Below, in pieces: positions 11,074 through 20,458 of a stretch of DNA of 53,591 nucleotides. Under the pieces are notes generated by a model. The model made no database searches. It was not told the origin of the DNA and saw only the letters and a program-made list of their open reading frames with translations. Positions within the stretch are counted from its first letter, which is position 1. Each line of letters starts with the position of its first letter. The stretch comes from Burkholderiales bacterium (GTDB lineage Bacteria > Pseudomonadota > Gammaproteobacteria > Burkholderiales > Burkholderiaceae_C), in the NCBI GenBank assembly GCA_947464185.1, contig CANHVY010000030.1:1-53591 (forward strand), given 5' to 3'. The position numbers and the translations under genes are program-made.

Positions 11074-12306
11074 ATGGCCACTTTGAATCCACGGCTTGCG
11101 AAGGCAAGAGCTTCCCAGGAGGCCTACTTCATCTGGGAAGGCCGGGACAAGACCGGCAGGGTGGTGCGTGGGGAAATGAGAGCCGTGAGCAGCACGGAGG
11201 CCGTGGCCACCCTCCGACGACAAGGCATCCTGGCCCACAAAGTCAAGAAGCGCAGGGTCAGCAGCGGACAGGCGATCAAGCAGAAGGACATCGCCGTCTT
11301 TACACGGCAGTTGTGCGCCATGATTTCCGCCGGCGTGCCCTTGCTGCAGGCCGTCGATGTCGTAGCGCGCGGACATCCCAACCGCCGCATGATGCGCATG
11401 CTCAACGAGGTGCGCATGGACATCGAGACCGGCACCAGCCTTTCTGAGGCCTTGCGCAAGCATCGAAATCACTTCGACTCGTTGTACTGCAATCTGGTGG
11501 AGGCCGGTGAAGCAGGCGGCGTGCTTGAAACGATGCTGCAGCGCTTGGCCGTGTACCAGGAGCGCACGATGGCGCTGAAGAACAAGGTCCGCTCCGCCTT
11601 GATGTACCCGACCGTGCTGGTGGTGGTATCCATCGCCGTGCTGGCGGTGATCATGACCCTCGTCATCCCCTCCTTCAAGAACGCCTTCCAGTCCTTCGGT
11701 GCAGAGTTGCCTGCGCCCACGCTCATCGTGATGGCGGTATCGGACTTCGTCGTCGCCCACTGGCTGGCCTTGCTCGTGGGTCTCGGCGGCGGCGTTTATC
11801 TGTTCTTCGCCCTGTGGCGACGCTCCGTAACGATGCAAAAGCTGATGGACAGGCTGCTACTGAAGTTGCCGGTCTTCGGCAGCGTGATCCTGAAAGCCAC
11901 CATCGCACGATGGACCCGCACCTTGTCCACCCTGTCGGCCGCCGGCGTGCCGTTGGTGGAGGCCCTGGGCTCGGTGGGCGGCGCCAGCGGCAATGTCGTC
12001 TTCGCTGAAGCCACGGAGGCAATCCGCCGCGAAGTGAGAACGGGTACCAGCCTGACGGCAGCCATGCAAGGCACTGGCGTGTTCACTCCCATGGTCCTGC
12101 AAGTAACCGCCATCGGAGAGGAGTCGGGGTCGCTGGACCACATGCTGGGCAAGGCCGCCGAGTTCTACGAAGAGGAAGTCGAAGAGACGGTCAAGGGACT
12201 GAGCAGCCTGTTGGAGCCGTTCATCATGGTGGTGTTGGGGGTGACCATCGGCTCGATCATGATTGCGATGTACCTGCCCATCTTCAAGCTCGGCTCGGTG
12301 ATCTGA
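11074..12306 (+). CDS. pilC: Type IV pilus inner-membrane platform protein PilC
   Basis: 410 residues. PilC/GspF family protein that anchors the assembly motors of the type IV pilus in the inner membrane. Two T2SSF domains are visible (about 75-195 and 280-400), with membrane segments around VLVVVSIAVLAVIMTLVIP, the LALLVGLGGGVYLFFAL stretch and the C-terminal FIMVVLGVTIGSIMIAMYLP. GEESGSLDHML is a family hallmark. ATG 11074 is chosen over an in-frame start 29 codons upstream because it has GGAGGCC upstream and the earlier residues are not PilC-like. The next gene is pilD, six bases on; pilB, the usual upstream partner, is not here. Confidence 0.93.
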   Translation: MATLNPRLAKARASQEAYFIWEGRDKTGRVVRGEMRAVSSTEAVATLRRQGILAHKVKKRRVSSGQAIKQKDIAVFTRQLCAMISAGVPLLQAVDVVARGHPNRRMMRMLNEVRMDIETGTSLSEALRKHRNHFDSLYCNLVEAGEAGGVLETMLQRLAVYQERTMALKNKVRSALMYPTVLVVVSIAVLAVIMTLVIPSFKNAFQSFGAELPAPTLIVMAVSDFVVAHWLALLVGLGGGVYLFFALWRRSVTMQKLMDRLLLKLPVFGSVILKATIARWTRTLSTLSAAGVPLVEALGSVGGASGNVVFAEATEAIRREVRTGTSLTAAMQGTGVFTPMVLQVTAIGEESGSLDHMLGKAAEFYEEEVEETVKGLSSLLEPFIMVVLGVTIGSIMIAMYLPIFKLGSVI

Positions 12307-12312
12307 GCAGCC

Positions 12313-13230
12313 ATGGCACAGGAGTGGCTGCTGTCAGTGCCCGCCCTGGGCTTGCTGGGCCTGATCGTCGGCAGTTTCCTCAACGTGGTGATCCACAGGC
12401 TGCCGATGATGATGGCACGCCAGTGGTGGGGCGAGGTGGCAGGGCAGTTGCAGGACAATGCCTCCTATGAGGCGGTCTTCGGGCAACCGCTACTCCCCGG
12501 AGCCGACAAGACGGGCCGCGCGGTGGAAGCCGCGCTCGAGGCCCTGCCCAGGTTGAACCTGGCGGTGCCGCGGTCTCGCTGCCCCGCCTGTGGTCATGTC
12601 CTGCGCTGGAACGAGAACGTGCCTTTGCTGGGATGGCTGCGCCTGCGCGGGCGATGCGCGGCTTGCGGTACGGGCATTCCGTTGCGTTACCCCACGGTCG
12701 AAGCGCTGACAGGCCTGCTGTTTGCCACCATCGCATGGCGCTTCGGCCCGCAACCCGCCGCGCTGATGTGGTGCACCGTGGCGGCCGTGCTGGTGACGCT
12801 CTCGGCGATCGACTGGGACACGACCTTGCTGCCGGACGATCTGACGCAGCCACTGCTCTGGGCTGGCCTGGTGGCGGCTGCGGTGGGCTGGTCCGGCTTG
12901 CGCCCAGAAGCCGCTCTCACGGGTGCGGTGGCCGGCTACCTGGCGCTGTGGTCGGTGTACTGGCTGTTCAAGCTCGCCACAGGCAAGGAAGGCATGGGGC
13001 ATGGCGACTTCAAGCTCCTGGCCGCGCTCGGAGCCTGGCTGGGCTGGCAGGCCCTCCTGCCCATCGTCCTGATGGCGTCTGTGCTGGGTGCTCTCGTCGG
13101 GCTGATCATGAAACTGAACGGGCACCTCCGGGAGGGACGCTATGTGCCTTTCGGCCCCTTCCTTGCCGGGGGCGGTCTGGTGGTGTTGCTGACCGGCACC
13201 GAGCGGGTGCTGGCCCTGATGGGCTGGTAA
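12313..13230 (+). CDS. pilD: Prepilin leader peptidase/N-methyltransferase
   Basis: 305 residues. PilD cleaves the short leader of type IV prepilins and methylates the new N-terminal residue. Two CxxC pairs for zinc are at C90/C93 and C115/C118. The catalytic aspartates are D167 in SAIDWDT and D232 in the GxGD-type motif GHGDFK. About eight membrane segments are visible. The insertion between the first membrane segment and the zinc domain (about 35-80) is somewhat long. Six bases after pilC and followed by coaE after 27 bases, the classic pilC-pilD-coaE order. Confidence 0.95.
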   Translation: MAQEWLLSVPALGLLGLIVGSFLNVVIHRLPMMMARQWWGEVAGQLQDNASYEAVFGQPLLPGADKTGRAVEAALEALPRLNLAVPRSRCPACGHVLRWNENVPLLGWLRLRGRCAACGTGIPLRYPTVEALTGLLFATIAWRFGPQPAALMWCTVAAVLVTLSAIDWDTTLLPDDLTQPLLWAGLVAAAVGWSGLRPEAALTGAVAGYLALWSVYWLFKLATGKEGMGHGDFKLLAALGAWLGWQALLPIVLMASVLGALVGLIMKLNGHLREGRYVPFGPFLAGGGLVVLLTGTERVLALMGW

Positions 13231-13257
13231 GCGCAGCCTTCCAGAGGAAACGCAGGC

Positions 13258-13866
13258 ATGCGCCCTCTTCACATCGGCCTCACGGGGGGCATTGGCAGCG
13301 GCAAGAGCACCGTGGCGCAAACGCTGGTCGAGCTGGGAGCGGCGCTGATGGACACGGACGCCATCGCCCGCCGCCTCACGGCGCCCCATGGTGCAGCGCT
13401 GCCCGCCATTGCCCAGGCCTTCGGGTCCGAGATGGTCGGCGACCAGGGGGGCCTGGACCGTGACCGGATGCGCGCCCTGGCCTTCAGCGACCCTTCGGCT
13501 CGGCGGCGGCTGGAAGCGATCCTGCATCCGCTGATTGGCGACACCGCTCGGACCGAGGCTACGCGGGCCGCGCAGGCCGGCGCTGCCGCGGTGGTCTTTG
13601 ACGTGCCCCTGCTGGCCGAGTCTGCCCAGTGGCGCGAGCGGGTGGACCGCGTGCTGGTGGTCGATTGCGAAGAAGTCACCCAGATCAGCCGGGTGATAGC
13701 GCGCAACGGCTGGGCCGAAGAGACAGTGCTGCGCGTGATCGCCCAGCAGGCCTCGCGACCGCTTCGCAGATCGATCGCCGATGCCGTGATCTTCAACGAC
13801 AGCTTGTCACGGCAGGCGCTGCAGGACGAGGTTCTCAGCGTATGGAGGCACTGGCTGGCCGCCTGA
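13258..13866 (+). CDS. coaE: Dephospho-CoA kinase
   Basis: 202 residues. CoaE phosphorylates the 3'-hydroxyl of dephospho-CoA, the last step of coenzyme A synthesis. The P-loop GGIGSGKST is at about residues 9-17; DTDAIAR and VFDVPLLAES are further family motifs. The ATG has a fair ribosome-binding site (AGAGGAAA). Located between pilD and zapD as in other beta- and gammaproteobacteria. Confidence 0.96.
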   Translation: MRPLHIGLTGGIGSGKSTVAQTLVELGAALMDTDAIARRLTAPHGAALPAIAQAFGSEMVGDQGGLDRDRMRALAFSDPSARRRLEAILHPLIGDTARTEATRAAQAGAAAVVFDVPLLAESAQWRERVDRVLVVDCEEVTQISRVIARNGWAEETVLRVIAQQASRPLRRSIADAVIFNDSLSRQALQDEVLSVWRHWLAA

Positions 13867-13913
13867 GGCGCCATGCCCGTGTGGAACAATCAACGCAGAC
13901 GCGCTGCCCTCCC

Positions 13914-14681
13914 ATGCCCGCCACCCGGATCCTTTACGAATACCCCTTCAACGAGGGCATCCGGACCATGCTGCGTCTGGAGCATCTGTTCGAACGCCTG
14001 GGGCGCCTGATGGTGCGCGTGGACCCGCTGGACCACCACTTCGCGCTGGTCACCATCTTCGAGGTGATGGATGTGGCCTCCCGGGCCGACCTGAAGTCGG
14101 ACCTGCTCAAGGAATTGGAACGGCACAAGGCCCAGTTGCAGTCCTACCGAGGACACCCTGGCATTTCAGAAGCCGCCCTGGACGAAGTCATCGGCCGCAT
14201 CGACCACGCCTTGCAGGCCTTGATCGCGCTGCAGGGCAAGGCAGGGCAGTCGCTGACCACCCACGAATGGCTGATGAGCGTGCGCAGCCGCATCGGCATC
14301 CCCGCCGGGACGTGCGAATTCGACCTGCCCGGCTATTACGCCTGGCAACAACATCCCGCCGAGCGTCGCCAGGCAGACCTGGAGCGTTGGTCAGCCTGCC
14401 TGATGCCCCTGGCGCAGGCGCTGCAACTGCTGCTCGGCCTGCTGCGCGACGGCGGGGTGACGCAGCGCATGCACGCCTCGGGTGGGCAATTCCAGCAGCG
14501 GCTGCCCGAAGGCAAGACTTACCACCTGCTGCGGCTGCACATTAGCGCGGACTCTGAGTTGGTGCCGGAGATCAGCGGACACCGCCTGCTCGTGTCCGTG
14601 CGGATGTTGCGGGCTGACGCCGAAGGCCGGCTGCGCCCCACCACCGAAGATGCCGACTTCGAGATGACGCTGTGCGCCTGA
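13914..14681 (+). CDS. zapD: Cell division protein ZapD
   Basis: 255 residues. ZapD (YacF) binds the FtsZ C-terminal tail and cross-links protofilaments at the division site. ILYEYPFNEGIRTMLRLEHLFERL is the conserved N-terminus of the family, followed by an all-helical domain and a C-terminal beta-rich part (HRLLVSVRMLRAD). ATG 13914 fits this start; the frame runs open much further upstream through coaE but without homology. Between coaE and yacG, the standard context. Confidence 0.94.
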   Translation: MPATRILYEYPFNEGIRTMLRLEHLFERLGRLMVRVDPLDHHFALVTIFEVMDVASRADLKSDLLKELERHKAQLQSYRGHPGISEAALDEVIGRIDHALQALIALQGKAGQSLTTHEWLMSVRSRIGIPAGTCEFDLPGYYAWQQHPAERRQADLERWSACLMPLAQALQLLLGLLRDGGVTQRMHASGGQFQQRLPEGKTYHLLRLHISADSELVPEISGHRLLVSVRMLRADAEGRLRPTTEDADFEMTLCA

Positions 14682-14727
14682 GCAAGCCCTCGGCACCCAA
14701 CCGGCCCCCGACGGAGCACACCCCCGC

Positions 14728-14955
14728 ATGAGCGACAGGACCGTCACCTGCCCTGCATGCAAGGGCCCCGCGCAGTACGGCCCCGCCAATGCCTGGCGGC
14801 CGTTCTGCAGCCGGCGCTGCCGTGAACACGACCTGGGCGCCTGGGCCAGCGAGTCCTACCGAATGGAGGATGGCGCAAAGGGGGATGATGAAGGCACGGA
14901 TTTCACGGTGCCTGCTCCAGAGCCGTTGAGAAGCCAGGGTTCCGGGACCCACTGA
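14728..14955 (+). CDS. yacG: DNA gyrase inhibitor/zinc protein YacG
   Basis: 75 residues. YacG binds GyrB and blocks DNA gyrase. The zinc motif C-x2-C-x15-C-x3-C is complete (C8, C11, C27, C31), followed by HDLGAWASESYRM, a family hallmark. The C-terminal third is polar and unstructured-looking. Last gene of the pilC-pilD-coaE-zapD-yacG group; it converges on the acyl-CoA synthetase gene 50 bases away. Confidence 0.92.
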   Translation: MSDRTVTCPACKGPAQYGPANAWRPFCSRRCREHDLGAWASESYRMEDGAKGDDEGTDFTVPAPEPLRSQGSGTH

Positions 14956-15005
14956 CGCACTGAGGCAGTGACCCGCTGGCGCGCCGCCGCGGGCCGGCGC
15001 CGGGC

Positions 15006-16892
15006 TCAGCCCCCGCGGTACATCGCCTCGATCTGTTCGGCGTACTTGGTCTGCACCAGCTTGCGCTTGAGCTTCATCGTCGGGGTGAGTTCCTCGTCCT
15101 CGGCGGTCAGTTGGCGGTCCAGCAGGAAGAACTTCTTGACCTGCTCCACCCTGGCGAACTGCTTGTTGACGCGGTCCACCTCGGCCTGGACCAACTCCAC
15201 GATCTCGGGCGCACGGGTCAGGCTGGCATAGTTGGAGAAAGGAATGTCACGCTCCTGCGCGAAGCGCTCCACGTTCTCCTGGTCGATCATGATGATGGCC
15301 GTGAGGAAGGCGCGCTTGTCGCCGATCACCACCGCATCCGTGACGTAGGGGCTGAACTTCAGCTGGTTCTCCCACTCACTGGGCGTGATGTTCTTGCCGC
15401 CGGCCGTGATGATGATGTCCTTCATCCGGTCGGTGATGTAGAAGTAGCCGTCGTCATCCACGCGCCCGACATCGCCGGTGTGCAACCAGCCCTGCGCATC
15501 GATGGCCTCAGCCGTCTTGTCAGGTTGGTTCAGGTAGCCCAGGATCACGTTGGCGCCGCGCAGGAGGATCTCGTTCGTGCCCTCCGCAATGCGCATTTCC
15601 AGGCCCGGGCCCGGCACGCCGATGCTGCCAGCCTTGGACGCCTTGCGCGGGTTGACGGTACCGCCGGCGGTGGTCTCGGTCATCCCCCAGCCCTCGCGCA
15701 GCGGCACGCCCAGGCTGCGGTACCAGCGGATGAGGTCCGGGGAAATGGGCGCAGCACCGGTCAGGGCCATCTGCACACGGCTCATGCCCGTCATTCGGCG
15801 CACGTTGTCCAGCACCAGGAAATTGGCCAGGGCGCGCTGCAATCCCAGCCAGGTCCCAGGCGGGGCGCCCTTGGCCTCGGACTCGGCCACGCGCCCGCCC
15901 ACGCCCACCGCCCAGGCGTAGGCCAGCTTCTGGATGCGACCCGCCTCGCTCAAGGTGATCATCACCTGCGAGTAGATCTTCTCCCACACCCGCGGCACCG
16001 CGAAGAACACCTGCGGCTGGACCTCGCGCAGGTTCTCGAAGACCGTTTCAGGGTTCTCGACGAAGTTCGTGACCGAGCGCCGCATGATGGGGATGTATCC
16101 GCCGATCATGCGCTCGGCGATGTGGCACAGCGGCAGGAAGGCGATGCGCTCGCCCCCTTCGGGCATGCCCTCAAACAGGCTGGACGACAGGCCCGACAGC
16201 ACGGCGCACAGATTGGCGTGCGTGATCATGGCCCCCTTCGGCCGCCCCGTCGTCCCCGAGGTGTAGACGAGGATGGCCACATCGCGAGACTGTCGCGCAG
16301 CCCGGCGCTCGGCCAGCAGACCGGGGTTCACCTTCAGGTACGCCCTGCCCAACTCACGCAGGGCTTCCAACCCGATCACATGAGGATCGTCCAGGCCGCC
16401 AAGGCCCTCCATGTCGAAGACCACCACCTTCCGGATCAACGGCAAGGCCTCTCGCACCTCCAGGACCTTATCCAGCTGTTCGTCGTCTTCGACAAACAAG
16501 AAGGTGGACGCGGAGTCTTCGCACAGGTACTGCACCTGCTCGGCCGCGTCAGTCGGATAAATGCCATTGCAGATGCCGCCGGCCGACAGCACGGCCAGAT
16601 CGGTCCAGACCCACTCCCGCGAGGTGTTGGCAAGTACCGAGGCGGTCTGCCCAGGCTCGAAGCCCAGGCTGGCCAGACCAGCAGCGATCTCGCTGACCAG
16701 GGTGCCCACCTCGGGCCAACTGTAGGAACGCCAGATGCCCAGATCCTTCTGACGCATCATGGGCGCGTCGCCGAGTTCGGCCACACGCTGCCAGAACATC
16801 TCATGCACGGTCTCGAAAGGCAGCGGCTGCGGCTCCCAGCCGAACTGCGAACCGGCGACGATGCGATGCGGATCCAGGGCCACGGTGCTCAT
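15006..16892 (-). CDS. Long-chain acyl-CoA synthetase (AMP-forming)
   Basis: 628 residues. Adenylate-forming enzyme that activates a carboxylic acid to the acyl-adenylate and then to the CoA thioester. The ATP loop YTSGTTGRPKGAM, the GWGMTETTAGGT motif, GWLHTGDVG and DRMKDIIITAGGKNI are all intact. The length and the C-terminal TPTMKLKRKLV resemble the FAA1/long-chain group (COG1022) rather than short-chain ligases. It overlaps livF by four bases as the last gene of the livHMGF operon, suggesting that the imported compound, or one linked to it, is a carboxylic acid that is CoA-activated. Substrate not determinable from sequence. Confidence 0.9.
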   Translation of the reverse strand: MSTVALDPHRIVAGSQFGWEPQPLPFETVHEMFWQRVAELGDAPMMRQKDLGIWRSYSWPEVGTLVSEIAAGLASLGFEPGQTASVLANTSREWVWTDLAVLSAGGICNGIYPTDAAEQVQYLCEDSASTFLFVEDDEQLDKVLEVREALPLIRKVVVFDMEGLGGLDDPHVIGLEALRELGRAYLKVNPGLLAERRAARQSRDVAILVYTSGTTGRPKGAMITHANLCAVLSGLSSSLFEGMPEGGERIAFLPLCHIAERMIGGYIPIMRRSVTNFVENPETVFENLREVQPQVFFAVPRVWEKIYSQVMITLSEAGRIQKLAYAWAVGVGGRVAESEAKGAPPGTWLGLQRALANFLVLDNVRRMTGMSRVQMALTGAAPISPDLIRWYRSLGVPLREGWGMTETTAGGTVNPRKASKAGSIGVPGPGLEMRIAEGTNEILLRGANVILGYLNQPDKTAEAIDAQGWLHTGDVGRVDDDGYFYITDRMKDIIITAGGKNITPSEWENQLKFSPYVTDAVVIGDKRAFLTAIIMIDQENVERFAQERDIPFSNYASLTRAPEIVELVQAEVDRVNKQFARVEQVKKFFLLDRQLTAEDEELTPTMKLKRKLVQTKYAEQIEAMYRGG

Positions 16893-17677
16893 CTCCAGGT
16901 CTTCTTCTTCTTCCAGCGGCGCTCGCCCCGCACGCCCGCTTCCTTCATGCCGAGGTAGAACTCCTTGATGTCCTCCTTCTCGCGCAGGCGGTCGCAGGTG
17001 TCTTCCATGACGATGCGCCCGTTCTCCAGCACGTAGCCGTAGTCGGCGGCGTTCAGCGCCATGTTGGCGTTCTGCTCGACCAGCAAGATGGTGGTGCCGC
17101 GCTCGCGGTTGATGCGCACCACGATCTCGAAGATTTCTTTCGTCAGCTTCGGGCTCAGGCCCAGGCTGGGTTCGTCCAGCAAGATGAGTTCGGGCTGGGC
17201 CATCAGAGCCCGTGAGATGGCCAGCATCTGTTGCTGCCCCCCTGAGAGCAGGCCCGCGTCCTGCGCAGCCCGCTCCTTGAGGATGGGGAAGTAGCCGTAG
17301 ACCATCTCCATGTCGCGGGCCACGCCGTCGCGGTCGCTGCGGGTGTAGGCGCCCATGAGAAGGTTGTCGCGCACCGACAGCAGCGGGAAGACCTCGCGCC
17401 CTTCGGGCACGTGGCTCAGTCCCATGCGCACGATCAGCGCAGGGTCAGCGCCGCCGATCGACTGGCCCTTGAACTCGATGGTGCCGCGCCGCGGATCGAT
17501 GATGCCGGAGATGGTCTTGAGGATGGAGCTCTTGCCTGCGCCGTTGGAGCCCAGCACGGTGGCGATCTGCCCGCGCTTGACCTGCAGGCTGACGCCGCGG
17601 ATGGCCTTGATGGGCCCGTAGGCGCTTTCCACGTTGGCCAGGGCCAGCAGCACGCTGTCGCTCAGGTCAGCGCTCAT
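16889..17677 (-). CDS. livF: Branched-chain amino acid-type ABC transporter ATPase LivF
   Basis: 262 residues. ATP-binding subunit of a high-affinity uptake system of the branched-chain amino acid (HAAT) family. Walker A is GSNGAGKSS, the signature LSGGQQQM, Walker B LILLDEPSLGLSP, and the H-loop follows in LLVEQNA. The C-terminus is unusually basic (GERRWKKKKTWR). Overlaps livG and the acyl-CoA synthetase gene by four bases each, so translation is coupled through the operon. Confidence 0.93.
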   Translation of the reverse strand: MSADLSDSVLLALANVESAYGPIKAIRGVSLQVKRGQIATVLGSNGAGKSSILKTISGIIDPRRGTIEFKGQSIGGADPALIVRMGLSHVPEGREVFPLLSVRDNLLMGAYTRSDRDGVARDMEMVYGYFPILKERAAQDAGLLSGGQQQMLAISRALMAQPELILLDEPSLGLSPKLTKEIFEIVVRINRERGTTILLVEQNANMALNAADYGYVLENGRIVMEDTCDRLREKEDIKEFYLGMKEAGVRGERRWKKKKTWR

Positions 17678-18471
17678 ACCGGCCTCCGCAGGGAAGAAAC
17701 GTCTTCCACCGAGCCAAGGTAGGCCTCGATGACGCCCGGGTGCGTCTGCACCTCGCGCGGCGTGCCCGCAGCCAGCACCTGGCCCTGGTTGAGAGCCACC
17801 ACACGGTCGGACACGCGCGACACCAGCGTCATGTCGTGCTCGACCATCAACACCGTGATGCCCAGCTGGTCACGGATGTCCTCGATCCAGAAAGCCATGT
17901 CCCCGGTTTCCTCGACGTTCAGCCCGGAGGAGGGCTCGTCCAGCAGGAGCAGGCGGGGTTCGGTCGACAGCGCGCGGGCGAGTTCCACCACCTTGCGAAC
18001 GCCATAGGGCAGGCCGGCGATCATGGTGTCTCGGTAGGCCTGCAGGTCCAGGAAGTCGATGACCTCTTCCACCTTGCGGCGGGAGGCCAGTTCGGCCTCT
18101 CGGACCGAGCGGTTGAACAGGAGGTCACTCCACACACCCGTCTTGCGGTGGCGGTGGCGACCGATCAGCAGGTTGTGCAGCACGGTGGCGTGCTCGAACA
18201 GTTCGATGTTCTGGAAAGTGCGCGCGATGCCCAGCGAGGCGATCTCGTGCGGCGCCACGCCCGTGATGTCGCGCCCCATGAACTCGATGGCGCCCGCCGT
18301 GGGCTCGTAGATGCGGCTGATGAGGTTGAAGACCGTGGTCTTGCCGGCGCCGTTCGGGCCGATGAGGGTAAAGACTTCGCCTGCCTGTACATCGAAGCTC
18401 ACGTCGTTGACCGCCAGCACGCCACCGAAGCGCACGCTCAAGGCGCGGGCGGAAAGCAAGGGGGCGCTCAT
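17674..18471 (-). CDS. livG: Branched-chain amino acid-type ABC transporter ATPase LivG
   Basis: 265 residues. Second ATPase of the same transporter. Walker A GPNGAGKTT, the LivG-type insert after NIELFEHATVLHNLL, then PYGVRKVVELARAL in place of the usual LSGGQ signature, Walker B LLLLDEPSSGLN, and HDMTLVSRVSDRVVALNQG. The family normally has PYGxQRRLEIARAL here, so this is within expected variation. ATG 18471 is chosen: it overlaps the livM stop by four bases and has the normal LivG start; the open frame extends far upstream within livM without homology. Confidence 0.93.
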   Translation of the reverse strand: MSAPLLSARALSVRFGGVLAVNDVSFDVQAGEVFTLIGPNGAGKTTVFNLISRIYEPTAGAIEFMGRDITGVAPHEIASLGIARTFQNIELFEHATVLHNLLIGRHRHRKTGVWSDLLFNRSVREAELASRRKVEEVIDFLDLQAYRDTMIAGLPYGVRKVVELARALSTEPRLLLLDEPSSGLNVEETGDMAFWIEDIRDQLGITVLMVEHDMTLVSRVSDRVVALNQGQVLAAGTPREVQTHPGVIEAYLGSVEDVSSLRRPV

Positions 18472-19544
18472 TTCAGACGGTCCGATTTCTGGAACGACTT
18501 CTGCCGCTTGAACATGCCCTTGCGGTAGAAGGGGAACAGGCTGAAGTAGGTGCGGATCTTGAGCCAGCGGCCGTACATGCCCATGGGCTCGAACAGGACG
18601 AACAGCACCAGCACCGCACCGTACACGGCCGACTTCAGGCCCGGGGCTTCGGCCACGATGGTCGGCAGAAGGCCCTTGGACGCCGAGATCAGTTGCGGCA
18701 TGGTGATGAGGAACACAGCGCCGAAGAACACGCCGTGGATCGAGCCCAGTCCGCCGATGACCACCATCAGCAGCAGGTCGATGGACTGGATGATGTTGAA
18801 CTGGTCCGGCGACAGAAAACGCAGGTTGTGCGCGTACAGGGCGCCGCCGATACCGGCCAACGCAGCTGAAATGGCAAAAGACAGGGTCTTGTAGTAGGCC
18901 AGATGGATGCCCATGCTCTGGGCGGAGATCTCGGAGTCCCGAATGGCCACGAAGGCCCGCCCGGTGGGCGAGCGCAGCAGGTTCAGCACGCCCAGCGTGG
19001 CCACCACGGTGATCACCAAGCACAAGTAGTAGAACTCGCTGCCAGAGCCCACCACCCAGCCGAAGACGTCAGGCGGCTTGACGTTCAGGCCCGAATTGCC
19101 ACCTGTGACGCTTTCCCAGCGGGCAAAGACCTCTTCCAGAATAAAGCCGAAGGCCAGCGTGGCCATGCCCAGATAGATGCCCTTGACCCGCAGCGCCGGC
19201 AAGCCCACCACCACGCCCGCCAGCGCTGACAGGCCCGCTGACATCGCCAGAGCCAAGGGGAACGGAACCCCATGGTTGGTCAACACCGCCTGCGTGTAGG
19301 CACCCACACCCAAGAACGCCGCATGGCCGAGCGAGAACAACCCCGTGAAGCCCGCCAACAGCATCAGGCCCAGGCCCACGACGCTGTAGATGAGCACATA
19401 GGTCAGTTGCGCGAGCCAATACTCCTCCATCAGCACAGGAGCCGCAGCCAGGGTCAGCATCAGGGCGCTGTACCAGAAGATGTGCCCTGGGTGCTTGGCC
19501 AGGCGAAGGTCCTGGGCGTAGTCAGTCTTGAAGATGAAGCGCAT
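18468..19544 (-). CDS. livM: Branched-chain amino acid-type ABC transporter permease LivM
   Basis: 358 residues. Inner-membrane permease with about ten predicted membrane segments. GLGLMLLAGFTGLFSLGHAAF and SPTGRAFVAIRDSEISAQSMG (the cytoplasmic coupling loop) are LivM hallmarks, as is GGLGSIHGVFFGAVF. The C-terminus is longer than average (about 25 extra basic and aromatic residues). Follows livH by 15 bases, overlaps livG by four. Confidence 0.93.
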   Translation of the reverse strand: MRFIFKTDYAQDLRLAKHPGHIFWYSALMLTLAAAPVLMEEYWLAQLTYVLIYSVVGLGLMLLAGFTGLFSLGHAAFLGVGAYTQAVLTNHGVPFPLALAMSAGLSALAGVVVGLPALRVKGIYLGMATLAFGFILEEVFARWESVTGGNSGLNVKPPDVFGWVVGSGSEFYYLCLVITVVATLGVLNLLRSPTGRAFVAIRDSEISAQSMGIHLAYYKTLSFAISAALAGIGGALYAHNLRFLSPDQFNIIQSIDLLLMVVIGGLGSIHGVFFGAVFLITMPQLISASKGLLPTIVAEAPGLKSAVYGAVLVLFVLFEPMGMYGRWLKIRTYFSLFPFYRKGMFKRQKSFQKSDRLK

Positions 19545-19559
19545 GGCGGGTTCTCTGCC

Positions 19560-20435
19560 TCAGACCTTCTTGCGAAGCTTCTCGCCAAACAGGCCGTTGG
19601 GCCGCAGCATCAGCATGATCAACACCACCACGTAGGCCGCCACATCCTTGAAACCTGCCGGCAGATAGAAGCCCGACAGCGACTCCACCACGCCGATGAT
19701 GAGCCCGCCGACGATTGCGCCCGGAAGGCTGCCGAAGCCCCCCACCACCGCGGCCGGAAACGCCTTGAGCCCGATGAAGCCCATGTTGGCGTGGACGAAC
19801 GTGATGGGGGCCAGGAGGATGCCCGCCACCGCCGCCACCGCCGCGGCCAGGGCCCACACGAGGCCGTTGATCTGCCTCACCGGGATGCCCATGTAATAGG
19901 CCGCCAACTGGTTCTGGGAAGAGGCCTGCATGGCGATCCCCAGTTTGCTGTAGCGAAACAGCGCGAACAGCGCGCCGCACAGCAGGGCTGTCACGGCAAT
20001 GACCACCACCTGCTCGACGTTGATGACCAAAGCCCCCAGCTTCCAGATCTGGTCCTTGTAAGGAACGGGCAGAACGTGAGTCTCGGTCCCAATGCCCGGC
20101 ACCATCGTGATCAACCCACGCAGGACATAGCCGATGCCGATGGTCAACATGACGATGGAGAACGCGGGCTGGCCCAGGATGGGACGGATGACCACGCGTT
20201 CAGCCAACAAGCCGAAGGCGGCCATGGCCGCTATGGACGCGATGACGGCCAGCCAGAAAGGGAAGCCCAGGAAAGTCATGCAGGCCAGGCCGGCGAAGGC
20301 GCCCAGCATCATCAGGTCACCCTGGGCGAAGCTGACGGTCTCGGTCGCCTTGTAGATCAGCACGAACCCGAGCGCAATCAAGCCGTAGATGCAGCCTTGG
20401 GCGATGCCGGCGATGAGCAGTTGCAGCAGTTGCAA
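19560..20435 (-). CDS. livH: Branched-chain amino acid-type ABC transporter permease LivH
   Basis: 291 residues. Partner permease of LivM with about eight membrane segments; GCIYGLIALGFVLIYKATETVSFAQGD is the family start and GLKAFPAAVVGGFGSLPGAIVGG the coupling region. The start is TTG with AAGGA about eight bases upstream. First gene of livH-livM-livG-livF-acyl-CoA synthetase. No periplasmic substrate-binding gene (livK/livJ type) is in or next to the operon, so it must be supplied from elsewhere. Confidence 0.93.
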   Translation of the reverse strand: MQLLQLLIAGIAQGCIYGLIALGFVLIYKATETVSFAQGDLMMLGAFAGLACMTFLGFPFWLAVIASIAAMAAFGLLAERVVIRPILGQPAFSIVMLTIGIGYVLRGLITMVPGIGTETHVLPVPYKDQIWKLGALVINVEQVVVIAVTALLCGALFALFRYSKLGIAMQASSQNQLAAYYMGIPVRQINGLVWALAAAVAAVAGILLAPITFVHANMGFIGLKAFPAAVVGGFGSLPGAIVGGLIIGVVESLSGFYLPAGFKDVAAYVVVLIMLMLRPNGLFGEKLRKKV

Positions 20436-20458
20436 GCGCGGTTCCTTGTAGGCGGAAG

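Noticed and set aside
17674..19023. 449-residue form of LivG with a long N-terminal extension
   Set aside because: The extension is an out-of-frame reading of livM; LivG starts at 18471.
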